Positions 37,022 through 47,459 of a DNA stretch of 64,000 nt are shown piece after piece (the first letter of the stretch is position 1; each line of letters opens with the position of its first letter). The position numbers and the translations under genes are program-made. The notes under the pieces are model-generated. The model did no database searches. It was not told where the DNA came from and worked only from the letters and a program-made list of their open reading frames with translations. The DNA comes from Clitoria ternatea. Lineage: Eukaryota; Streptophyta; Magnoliopsida; Fabales; Fabaceae. The stretch lies in contig CM075669.1 in NCBI GenBank assembly GCA_037962975.1, forward strand, positions 120,358,501-120,422,500. The letters are read 5' to 3'.

Positions 37022-37468
37022 ATAAGTCTTTCATATGCATGTGTCTGGTGAATGTTTTACTTTAAATGTCTTTGTGTTAGCATGAAAAGTCTAGGTCTGG
37101 GTATATATGCTTTTGTGTTTGATATGTCTGAACCTATAAGAGTTTTCTCTTATTAACGCTAAGAGGATAAATCAGTTGGAACTGTTTGTTAACCAAACCG
37201 TTTCACATTTTATTGTCATTTACTTTAAAACACCCACGTTACGAAAGTTAATGTTTTTGTGTAACTGCCATCAGAACCATTTTCTCTCTTATTTCAGTTG
37301 AACAGTTGTTGCCTATTTAAATAAGTGTCCTTTCACATTATTTACCTCATCTGTACAAACCTTTCTGTTTTCCCTTTCTCTTTTCTTTCTCTATCTCTAT
37401 TTGCGAAAAACCCTTTCCCCTCCAAAAACCCTAAACCTCTTCATATTATTCAATCTTGGAACATTACC
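37022..37468. other. Spacer between SIRE-A pol and accessory ORF
   Basis: Non-coding. Contains pyrimidine-rich sequence (37370-37400, CTTTCTCTTTTCTTTCTC) just before the accessory ORF start, as would suit a second leader. No palindrome array like that in SIRE-B. Confidence 0.5.
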
Positions 37469-40400
37469 ATGGCCCCCAAGTTCACAGTTTCAAACATTGT
37501 AGAGTCAGCCTTTTTCCACCTTGAGCAACACAAGCTAAATTGTAGAGATGTCACTATTGAGCTTGAAGGGATTGAATGGATGCAGTTTTGTATGGATAGA
37601 AAGCCCTTTTCTCTTTCTCTAGTGTTGGAGTTCTGGAAGACCATCACCGTGGACAAGTCCAAATTCATCATTAATGGTAGTCTCAAGGGAAAAGCCATTG
37701 AAATCTCTAAAGACATTATTGCAATAGTATATGGGTGTCCTCCTGGTGGAAATGTCTATACTGATGACTTTGAGGTCACTGAAGTCTCCTCCTTAGAGAT
37801 AAATGAGGTATTGTATGGAAGGTCCTATCCGGGAAAACCTGCTACCTAAGGTGAAGATAGTTCACCTCCTAATGAAGCAAGTCTTTTGCCCTAGGAAAAG
37901 TGCAAAAGACACCGTCTCAAAGTTAGATAGGTTTTGCATGTACCACTGTTGGTTTATGCACTATGAGCTTTTATGCTTTTTCATTTGTATCTTTTTTCTA
38001 CTTATCAATAGAATAAATATTTCAGTTTAAAATTGTTTTAAAACATATTTATCCTTGGAGTAATAGGTCATATAAAAATTATTCCTAAAATGTCCCTAGT
38101 TAAGTATTTACATGGGGACATGTAAATACACTGAGACTAGTGTGTGAGTGTACTGATGACCTGATCTCACAGATCATAGATATAGATGATATCGAGTCTC
38201 CACACGGGTACACATTAAGAGTAATGATGTACTGGACTGACCCACCATGAGAACGTTGCATGGATCGTTACATGATTGTCATAAACGATTCTCAATGTGA
38301 TAATGGTATATGTAGTCCTTCGACCTGAAGTCACTACGATTCCTACATGAGGAGTTTATTGTTTTAATACAATTAAACGTCTTCTGTAACAAGAGGACTA
38401 TAAAGGTTGTGATTAGGCAATGAACAAATTATGTAGAGGGATGTGAGTGATGTAGATGGGATTTGTCTCTCCTATGTGACAGGAGTGATATCCATAGGCC
38501 ACTTGATGGAGTAAGACTAAGAAAACGCATGGCCATGCTAGAAAGAATAAATATTAGATATTTATTCGGATCCAGTCTACTCCGGTATCAAGTAAAATAA
38601 ATTGGGCCGTACAAGGATGACGCGACCATGCCTTGGGCCCAATTAGGATATCGTGACAAAAGGAATAAACGTATTAAATAATTATCACTTATAGGTTATG
38701 TTGATAATATTCGGACATAATGATGCATTGCTAGGTGCCGCTCTTATTTTATATTAATAATAAAATAGTTTATTATTAATATGACCGGGTATTTTACCTA
38801 TAGGGTCACACACATAGAGTAAGCCCATCAGAAAATGTTGTCTTATTTTAGTTGGACTAAAATAAAGCTATTGGGCCTAACTCATTTGGAATGAGTAAGG
38901 AGCCCACTTTTAGAGAGAACAAATTAGGTCAAACCTAAGCCTATAAATAGAGCATAAGATGCTCATAGGCCGTTCACTCAAGTGAGACACAAATTCGCAA
39001 AAGTTGTAAGAGCTACACGCCGTCAAACTAGCAGTTGGCAGGTGTTGCGATTCTGGTGGGAGTGCTCGTGTGGACTCCTAAAGGACGAGGCTACGACTGC
39101 TTTGGAGTTCTTCAAGAGGTAACCTAAAATAATTTCGAAATTGTTTTGTGCTTTGAAACACGGAACCTTGCAAATCCTATGGAATCCCTTTTATTTTTCC
39201 GCTGCTCATGCTTAGGGATTCCCTAACAACCACATGCTGGTGAAGCAAAAGGTAAGTCTGGCCAACATCATCATGACTTACCTAATCTCCTTCATATGGA
39301 AGAAGCAAAACAAGATTCCCTACCTTGTTATGTTGATGAAGGTTTTTGCTTTGGAAAATGTCCTAACCCAGACCGTTAGGGATATGACCCAAAGTACCTC
39401 ATTGGTGAGTAAGCTCTCAACCTTCGCACCCCTCTTGGACCAGAACATAGAAAGGTCTACTGCATCCCCTGCTGCTAAGAAAAAGTCAACCCTTGTAGAA
39501 GTGAAGCACAAGAAGTTTGCTCCTATTCTAGCAGCAGTAAAGCAAGCCCCTAAGAGGAAGTCTACTAAAGATTCTCCTGTTATGGAGCCTGTAGTCAAGA
39601 AGGCTCAGACTGCAAAGGTAGCATAGGCTGAGCGAGTTAGTCTACTTCTCCCCTTAAGGCGCAACCTAAGAATGTTGCTCCTTCTCCCTCTCCAGTTAAG
39701 GTCTTAGTACCAGACCCCCTGGTCACTGAAGTGGCTACAAGATCTCCAAATCCCGATGACTAAGTGCCAATTAGCCAGTTGAAGACTCGGAAATCAACAC
39801 CTTCTACTCTTCCTTAACAACAGAAGTCAGCATCTCCTTTGGCTTCAGTATCTACATCTTTACCTCCATCTCAGACTCGCCCAATCTCAACTAAGTAGAG
39901 TAAATGTTTCATCAAGTTTTTCATTGCTCTAAATCCTTCTATTCTAGTCAAGAGTTGAACTGGCCAAGATTGACTTGCAAAGTCCCAAGAAACGCATTCC
40001 TCCTACATCAAGGAAACATAGGCTAAGAAAGAAGCCTTGAAGAACAACAAGTTTGCTGCTTGTCCAAACTTTAACGAAATCATTGCTTTCATCGAAGTAT
40101 ACCTTAAGAAGTAGACCCGAACATCAGTCAATGGACCCAAATAGATTGGTTTAACAAAATCGTTGAAGTGTACAAAGATTACAGGGATGATGAGGAAGAG
40201 TTTAGGAGAAAAACTCAACAAAAGAAAAGAAAAAGGATAAAATCACAGATAACAAGACATGAGCATGTGTAGTCTACACTTGTAAGTAACCCCATCTCAC
40301 CGTCACCTGAATTCACTCAGCTTGTAGTTTTCACACCTCAACCCATAGACCAAATCCCAACACCTACACCTTCTGATTCTTTACCTCAAAGGTATCTTCG

Positions 40401-41073
40401 TCCTAGACGCGCCTTCTTCATTAGTCCTTGTTCTAAATGCACCAATCACATCCCTCTTGACCTGGCTACCCCCGGCTTAAAACCTTTTACTATCACCAGA
40501 CCTGTCTTGGATAAAGAAGAAATAGGTTACATAAACCCCAACAACTTAGCCATTATAAACTCACCCAGCTTTGACCCTCACAAAATCCCAGTATTTCCCA
40601 TAGCCCCTCGCTTTCCACCCAAGATGCCTTTTGACCAGATCATGTTGAACACCCACCTCACCTTTCCATCAGACTATGCCATGTTTCATGTCTTGAAGTC
40701 TGAGGAATCAAAAGTTTTGTTCGATATGTAGCAAGGTCAATATCGTCATAAGCTTCACCTCTACATTGTCACACCAAGAAAGAAAATCTTGTTCACCGTA
40801 GACCACCTTAACCCAAAATCAATGGTTATTGAGAAAGAAAGATTGAAGAAGCCTCTCTCTCCAAAGTCTAATTACTACAAGGCTACTTGGGATGATCCTA
40901 GATCAAAGGGGCTATCAGCAGCGTCTTTGAAAAGTATCTTATCTGCTCCCAATCCCAACGAAGATCATGCTAGTGCTCTCTCGTATCACTATCTCTGGCA
41001 GCTTAGACAGCAAGGCTCCTTCTCTTACACCATCCCCAAGTCTGAGAACTGCTTTGATCTGAACTTCTTTTAG
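37469..41073 (+). pseudogene. SIRE-A accessory ORF after pol, broken
   Basis: The ATG at 37469 (context CCATGGCC) opens a protein beginning MAPKFTVSNIVESAFF. One frameshift lies near 37803-37849. The frame then reaches RFCMYH, where a solo LTR is inserted, and resumes at 39234 with MLVKQ and 'IIMTYLISFIW', ending at a stop near 39626 after a lysine-rich, low-complexity part. Further homologous-looking blocks follow out of frame: 40507-40731 ('GYINPNNLAI') and 40789-41073 ('HASALSYHYLWQLRQQG'). It occupies the position of the extra ORF in SIRE elements, but is much longer than the SIRE-B version and little alike. I see no membrane segment, so calling it an envelope is not supported. Confidence 0.7.
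37947..39228 (+). mobile_element. Solo LTR (1282 bp) in SIRE-A accessory ORF, TSD ACCAC
   Basis: Starts TGTTGGTTTATGC and ends GGGATTCCCTAACA, with ACCAC at 37942-37946 and 39229-39233. A TATA box CTATAAATAG at 38941-38950 gives plus orientation. No coding sequence, PBS or PPT inside. Removing it reconnects the accessory ORF between FCMYH and MLVKQ. The TG...CA ends and 5-bp TSD fit Ty1-copia. Confidence 0.88.
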
Positions 41074-41428
41074 GGACATCGTGGTACTGTGTTCAAGACC
41101 AGTTTCTGCTCTAACAACCTTCCTATCTTTCTTTACTGTCCCTCTGTTATTTTTATCCACTCTCTACAGATTGTATGTGTTTAAATTGGCTATCTGATCA
41201 TCGTTTCATAGTCTACCTCTATCCTCATCCTAAATAGCTCAGCCTGTGGTCTCCAACTGACTCTATGATGTCCCCTCTTTTTGTTGATATCAAAAAGGGG
41301 AGTAGAGTATAGTCTTTTATGTATAGCTTTAAGTCAATATTTGTTTTAGGGGGAGTTATGTTTCAAGAAAAGTAGTATTATGGAAGTAGAGTATAATTAT
41401 CTTATATTTGCTATAAACCTTTTTGTGA
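41074..41428. other. SIRE-A 3' untranslated region with PPT-like tracts
   Basis: Non-coding. Purine tracts AAAAAGGGGAG at 41292-41302 and AGGGGGAG near 41347 resemble the polypurine tract of SIRE elements but are over 2 kb from the LTR. Confidence 0.5.
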
Positions 41429-41433
41429 TTAAT

Positions 41434-43015
41434 TGGTAATAAATTTTTATGTGTATCATACAAAGAAATGAAGAGTTCAAGGAAAGAGAATCAAGTTTGT
41501 ATAATATGAACTCAATGGAATGGTTGTGCCAAGTTTAGACACAGTGATTGTAGTATAGTAAAGATGTCGTTCCACTGAGGAGGTGTTGGTTTGAAGATCT
41601 TAGTTCTTGAATTGAGTTTTGACAAAAGGTTTGGATTGTTTTTGTTATGCAAAAGATTGAATATAAAGTAAGTAACAAGTATTGAATAATAATGACAGTA
41701 AAGTATTTGGGTGAAAATCAGATTTGGAAAACTGGGATTGGTTTCATCGCATCGCACCCTTCGTAAGCTAAGTAAATTTGCATGTATGTAAATTGAAATA
41801 ATAATTTCTACGTCACAATCAAAGTCATTTGTATCGATCCCTCGACTACAAAATTCATAAGAATGATTTCAAACCGTTGATCCCTCAATCACTTTGAAAA
41901 TCATTCCAGCATTACCGATCGATTGTTTTGACGTTCATTGCGTTAGATGCCATCCCTGGTCAACTACTCACAATGAGTATTTCATTCAGATCTGCTCTCA
42001 AAAGTTACTTCCCAGTATACTTAAGAAAACTTAAAACAAGAAAATAGTGATCAAGTATCTTCAGGCATTAATGGCAGAATGAAATACAGAAACTATCAAA
42101 TCTCATTAACATAAATGAAAACTTATAGCAGCATTACTTCAGGTTTGATTTGATTACAACCAATCCCAATAAGGAAATTAGTTACTCATGCCTTGTATTT
42201 TCACTTAAGAAAATTTGGAAATGAATACAGAGTGAAAAATGCAGGAAATGTGTTTGATGATATGAAGGAGATGAAGTGATGATCCACACTTTTTTTCAAT
42301 CCCTGTTTTCTGCTTGATTTATAGGGATTATGCTTTAGCTTTTTTTCCCCACTTGTGTAGAGCCCATGAAGAATCGTTAAGAGACATGCAAAAACACACC
42401 CAAGTGGTTGAGTTGGCATCGCACCATTAGTGAATAAAAAATTGCAAATCCCATGCTGCATAAATCACGCTTAAGCTTGATGTTCACGCTTAAGCGTGGA
42501 AAGTTTTGATGCTCTCTGTTTGTCTCACGCTTAAGCCGTTTTCACCAAAATCAAGCGTGGCCTTCCTATATACTTTACGCTTGATCCACGCTCACCTCAT
42601 GCTCAGGTGTGCTCGGGCTCGCGCTCAAGCGGCCCCTTCTCACGCTTGAGCGTGAGAGGGTCCTGATACTGCATTTAATCACGCTCAATCTGCATAAAGT
42701 GCACCATTGATGTCCAAGGTCAAGTTTGAGCGAGCTCGAGCTCGCGCTCAAGCGTGAGAGAGGGTTGTTGCTGTTTGTTGATCACGCTTAAGCATGTTGT
42801 GTGCCCTGCTCAAGCGTCCTTGGCTCGATGCTAATTCTTCTTGGTTTCTTCAAGGCTTTTTGGTACCTTCTTCAAATATTTTGACAAATCAAGCTTGTTT
42901 TACACAATGTGTTATTTACAACAAAAATCATGCTTAATTAATTACTAATCTGGTTAAATTCTTTCAAAATTGAGTTTAATTGAAGTATTAAATCAATGTG
43001 AAATGACACTTATCA
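41434..43015 (-). mobile_element. Solo LTR (1582 bp) with palindrome array, TSD TTAAT
   Basis: Minus strand: starts TGATAAGTGTCATTTCACAT and ends ...TTATTACCA, with TTAAT at 41429-41433 and 43016-43020. The minus-strand TATA (CCTATAAATCAAG) is at about 42313-42325, which supports the orientation. No coding sequence, PBS or PPT. A cluster of CACGCTTAAGCGTG-like palindromes lies at 42466-42816, upstream of the TATA box on the minus strand. The family is not identified. Confidence 0.82.
42466..42816. repeat. Array of CACGCTTAAGCGTG-like palindromes
   Basis: About eleven full or half copies: 42466, 42485 (complete), 42526, 42550, 42576, 42621, 42640 (CTCACGCTTGAGCGTGAG), 42680, 42742, 42783 and 42808. 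The core ACGCTTRAGCGT is nearly self-complementary. All lie 5' of the TATA box of this LTR. Confidence 0.85.
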
Positions 43016-43020
43016 TTAAT

Positions 43021-43452
43021 AAAATTTGTTTTTTGCTTTGACAATATTTTAGATAAGTATGCTCTAGTTTTGATAACTAGACCTATGCTCTGATAATTAC
43101 ATGTTATATATTGCTTTGATCACATAGCTGCTCTAATTATCTGTTCTTTTGGTTAAAAAGAAATGATTGCTCTGATCATTAAAAGTCTGGTTTGCACAAC
43201 CTCTTTAACTCTGATAAGTCAAAGATTTACTCTAAACATATATATGTTATTGGCTATCTGTTTAAAAGCATCAGTCATATATGCTCTGATCCTTGTTTGA
43301 AATCTACTTCAATATCAATGCCTATAATTTTTGAACAAATGCTCTAATGCCATCTGATGATTTGATGCTCTCTCTCTAATATGATTTGATTATCATAGAC
43401 TTTATTTAATATAAAAGACTTGATTATTTGTTATCAACAAATAGGGGAAGAT
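43021..43452 (+). repeat. SIRE-A 3' end: dispersed TGCTCTGAT words and polypurine tract
   Basis: TGCTCTGAT or a one-base variant recurs about nine times between 43060 and 43375. The tract AGGGGAAG at 43444-43450 directly precedes the LTR and is the PPT. Confidence 0.7.
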
Positions 43453-44177
43453 TGTTAGAACCAAGTCTGGTTTGTAAAGGATTTTAAACTATTATTTACC
43501 AGACCTCAAGATTTGTTAATAACACATATCAAGGTATTTAAATTAAGTAAAGTATGCCCATATGTTATCTAAACTATTAAATTAAGTGTTCCAGGATACA
43601 AACATAAAATGCACATGTTATAAATGAATGAGGGGGTCCTTCAATTAAAAAGTATGTATTGAGTCATGCAAGCTATTTCAGGACAAGTCTGATCGAGATC
43701 AAAAATAACTTACATACAAGCTCGTCCCAAGAAAAGTCTGATCCTAGAACAATGCTCAAGAAGAGTTTGATTCAAGTGCGCTCGTCCAAACTTTTGGACT
43801 ATTTACTACTTAGCATTCGTATACTTGTTTCATCAATCAGACCCCAGACTTTTGAAGCAATAAGAATGTTACTTCAAGCTCACATTAAACAAAGATCAAA
43901 GCTTATTTTGAAGATGCTCTGAATCAAGTTCTTATCAAGAGAAACTAATCTTGTTATTAAAAGAGAAAAGAAGACAATCTAGTGCAAGAACCAAAGCTTG
44001 CAAGGGAAGAAACCAATGTAGCTACTCTGCGTACTTTAAAAAAGATGATGAAGATCAGCTCCTGTGCTAGAAAGCTTTCAGAAGGTTAACCCTATCTGTT
44101 CTGCATGTCTTAGCTCAAAGAAGAAAGCCAACAAAAAGTCTTTTGCTCTGAAGCTCTCAAGGAACACCATTTCAGTG
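43453..44177 (+). repeat. SIRE-A 3' LTR, left part (copy 2)
   Basis: Matches the first half of 16811-18308, starting TGTTAGAACCAAGTCTGG. It is cut at 44177 by an inverted solo LTR; CAGTG at 44173-44177 is the TSD. The rest is at 55870-56654. Confidence 0.9.
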
Positions 44178-46179
44178 TGATGGTTCAGAGAACAGACTTA
44201 GAAGGGGGTTGAATAAGTTTGGTCACTTTTTTAAACAAAAAGTGACATTTACTTTTATGAACCATTTTGCACAGTGGAGTAGGAAACAGACTTTTGTAAC
44301 CGAGAGAAAATTAGCGAGATTGCATCAGACTCTTGTAAAGATAGGGATAGAGACACCACACAAGAGATTTATACTGGTTCACTTCTAACATTGAAGCTAC
44401 ATCTAGTACCTTCAGACTTGAAGGGTTTTTCACTATCTAAAATTGTCCTTTTTACATGAGCTGCACAGACCTTGCCCTTGAGTATTATTGAATCTAGTCA
44501 CTTCTGGCTTAAGCACATCACATGCCCTTAAGTATTCTTGACACCAGCCACTCCTGGCTCAAATAGAGTATTCTTTTACAGTACCCACTTCTAAGGCAGA
44601 CCCTAGTATTCTTTCACAAGTCACTCCTGACTCAAACCCATGTATTCTTTCAAAAGCCTCTTCAGGAAACAGTGTTTCCTAACAGATCTACCAGACTTGT
44701 ACTTACAAAGATTTGAAAGAATTAACGTAATAAGATGAATAAGCCTTTTGACTTAGCTGAGCTAAGTGAAGAGTCTGATTAACAGATTCTGTACAAATAA
44801 TAAAAGGCATATTTTGCATATGACTTAGTACAAATGAAATAATAGAGAGATGTGATGCATACTAAGTCTGAAAGCTTAGTCAAAAGACAATGTGCTCATA
44901 AAGGAGATGGATTCACAAAATGATTGCATGTCTCTAACTTCTGGTACTATGGCTTTTGAGATTTGGAATAAAAAGCACATAGTGAGCTTTCTTTTTCTAC
45001 AATGGCATTTCTCTGATATCTTTTCTTCTATATGAACTTCTTCCATTTTTTATTTTTTAGGGCTGATTGTTTTTTATATTTTTACTGAGTGCCCATTTTC
45101 CCTATTTTCTTTTCCTCTTTCTTTCTTTCTTTTTACCACTTAACTCTCATCTCTTCATTTTATTCTTATCTGTTATCTCTTCTTACACTCAACAATCATC
45201 TTCTCGACTTTCTACTTCTAAGGAAGAGAAAAGTTATAATTTATAGGTCTTTCTTTTAGATTTGCAACAGAGGAGGGAGAGACCCGTTGAATATCCGTTG
45301 AGAGATAATACAACCATTGAAGGGTATTTTGATTAACGGGTAAATGCTTTTGGTTAGAAAGAGTCGTTCTGCATATGAAGCATAAGGCAAAGAGCTTCCA
45401 AGACTTATACGCACAGAGGCAAAGTAGGATAGTACAAGTTTCACCAAGATGGAAAGTTCTCATTCATAGGATAGATCTTGATCTGCCTTGCTTTAATACT
45501 CTTTTTGTCATAAATAACATCTTCATGCTTTGATTGAGACTTCTTTTGGAGAGTCATTATACTAAGGACTGGACTGGTTTAAGTAGGACTGCTGAAGTGA
45601 TTATGGGTTTGGTGATCCATAAGGTGTTGATGATGAGACTCATAGATTAAGAACAAACCCAATTAAACTCTTGCTTGAGAAGGTTCATGAGGTTTGGAGT
45701 ATGTTCCAGCTTGATGAAGTATGAAGATAGAGTCTGATTGTTAAAGAGCTTTACTTTGAGGAGAGGAACTCTTCCACATACTTGATGCGTGCAGTATGGC
45801 TTAACAGATCTAGGTCTGATACACACCTTGATGAACTTTTGCTTTAGAGAGTATTCCCAGTTCTCATTTCTTTCTTTGAAGAGTCTTGTCGTGAAGTTGC
45901 CTTTAACCAACCTTTGGTTTGTCTTACCAGACTTTTGTTATGCAGTCCAAGCTGTATTTGCATGTGATAACAGGTTTTGATAATGACAATGGAAACAAGC
46001 AATGGGAAGTCTTCAAAGAATCAAAAACAACTAGAGATATCATATAAAAGAAGAAAATGATCTCACAAAGGTTCAAGAGATGAAGAAACCAATGAATCAA
46101 ACAAAAGGAAAGCAACCATGCATCATTAGATTCAAATGGATGACCAACAGGCATGAAAAAATGTCAAAATGAAGAGCCT

Positions 46180-46495
46180 GAATCGATTCAAGCACGAGTG
46201 AATCGATTCACAGCCCTGGAAGTCATAAAAATGAGAAACAGAATGGGTTGAATCGATTCACCATGACCCTGAATCGATTCACAGCCCTGGAAGTCACAAA
46301 GATTGCAAACAGTATGTCCTGAATCGATTCACAAGGACCCTGAATCGATTCACACGATGCTGACAGACCAGGAACCCAAAACAGAATGCTCTGAATCGAT
46401 TCAAACAAGGCTCGAATCGATTCATTCGACTCTGGAACTCCAAAATGCATAAAACAGAATACTCTGAATCGATTCAAGGATCTACGAATCGATTC
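46180..46495. repeat. Five paired GAATCGATTC palindromes in SIRE-B U3 (5' LTR)
   Basis: Ten exact copies of GAATCGATTC form five pairs. Start-to-start distance within a pair is 20 or 21 bp; between pairs about 50-52 bp, giving units of about 71-73 bp. Each unit also has AACAG(A/T)AT before the first palindrome. The array ends about 120 bp before the TATA box. Confidence 0.95.
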
Positions 46496-46616
46496 ACATA
46501 GTGGGAAACACCACTAAATAGACAGACTTAAGTGGAAAACAAGCACTCAAATCCCATTATGCGCAGAGCCATCATCTTGCAACGGCTAGGGGACTCCTCA
46601 ATAGCTATCTTGGCTC

Positions 46617-46623
46617 TATAAAT
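46617..46623 (+). promoter_or_regulatory. SIRE-B LTR TATA box
   Basis: TATAAAT within GGCTCTATAAATGCAAG. The matching site in the 3' LTR is 54946-54952. It should direct genomic RNA synthesis starting about 30 bp downstream. Confidence 0.7.
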
Positions 46624-47405
46624 GCAAGAAGAACACAAGCACAAATAACACCCAACAAGAACCAAGAAGCAACAAATCCTTAGCTTTATTTTGTGCTTTG
46701 TAAGCCTATTTCTTGTATCTTATACTTCACTTGTATATCCTCTCATCTTGAGAGTTAGAAGTTGTGAGAGCTTTTCATTTGTATATCTGCTCTATTGAGA
46801 GAGTGTATTGATTGTAAACAAACACCAAACACAAGTTATTCACTCTAGGTTGAGTGGTTGTTCACTCTAGGTTGAGTGGTTACAAAGGTTGAGGATTCAA
46901 TCTTTGGGATATTATGAGATTGAGAGATTGGGTGGGTTGCCCTTATACTTGTGAGGATTGGGTTCTTGAGTGTGGGACACTAGGAAGCCGCAATTGCTCA
47001 AAGTTGTATCTCTAATCTACAATAGTGGAAATCCTCTAAGTGGGTTGCTTAGAGGCGAGACGTACACCGGATTGGGTGGAACTCGTTATATCGGTTTGCA
47101 AGCTTCTCTTCCTTACTCTTTTACTTTCATTTACTGCATATTTGTTGATTGGTATTGATTGGTTGAGAGGAGCATACTTGAACTTGCTTAATTTGTTATA
47201 TCTCTAATATTGCACACCAAGTGTTTGGTAAATTGCTTCAGCAACATTTCTCATTATAGTGCATTGCTTGTTATCCTCCATTCTATTTCACTTGCATAAT
47301 CTCACAAACTTGGTTATAAAAGTCAATTTCAAAGGTATTCCAATCAAAAGTTTTAAAACTCAATTCACCCCCCCTCTTGAGTATTGAGGCCACTTGAACA
47401 ACAAG

Positions 47406-47417
47406 TGGTATCAGAGC
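47406..47417 (+). promoter_or_regulatory. Primer-binding site (initiator tRNA-Met)
   Basis: TGGTATCAGAGC, two bases after the LTR, is complementary to the 3' end of plant initiator tRNA-Met, the usual primer of Ty1-copia elements. Confidence 0.95.
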
Positions 47418-47459
47418 TTGACTCTTGGTAGATCAAGCTTAATAGCTTCAAGAGATTAA

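Larger units (their letters stand above)
34141..43452 (+). mobile_element. SIRE-A internal region, 5'-truncated (copy 2)
   Basis: Begins at the end of gag (a degenerate WVPKSLIT-like linker), continues through pol to 37021 and an accessory ORF (37469-41073), and ends at a purine tract AGGGGAAG at 43444-43450 directly before the LTR at 43453. It lacks a 5' LTR, PBS and most of gag because of the duplication breakpoint. Two solo LTRs interrupt it (37947-39228 and 41434-43015). The accessory ORF after pol and the LTR size place it in the SIRE (Maximus) group of Ty1-copia. Confidence 0.85.
45953..47403 (+). repeat. SIRE-B 5' LTR
   Basis: Starts TGTATTTGCATGTG and ends CTTGAACAACA. U3 holds a palindrome array (46180-46495) followed by TATA at 46617. 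A 21-bp-scale direct repeat (TTCACTCTAGGTTGAGTGG, twice) lies near 46840-46880. Followed by the PBS. Confidence 0.96.

Noticed and set aside
37942..39233. Link between the two ACCAC target sites (here and 24575-24579)
   Set aside because: The elements and surrounding sequences are unrelated; a 5-bp match is likely by chance.
46223..46477. Minus-strand frame with repeated ESI/NRF words (also 54552-54806)
   Set aside because: The repeated residues come from translating the GAATCGATTC array; not a gene.
46180..46495. CRISPR-like array
   Set aside because: Palindromes of 10 bp at alternating 20 and 50 bp inside plant LTRs; repeat length, spacing and host all exclude CRISPR.
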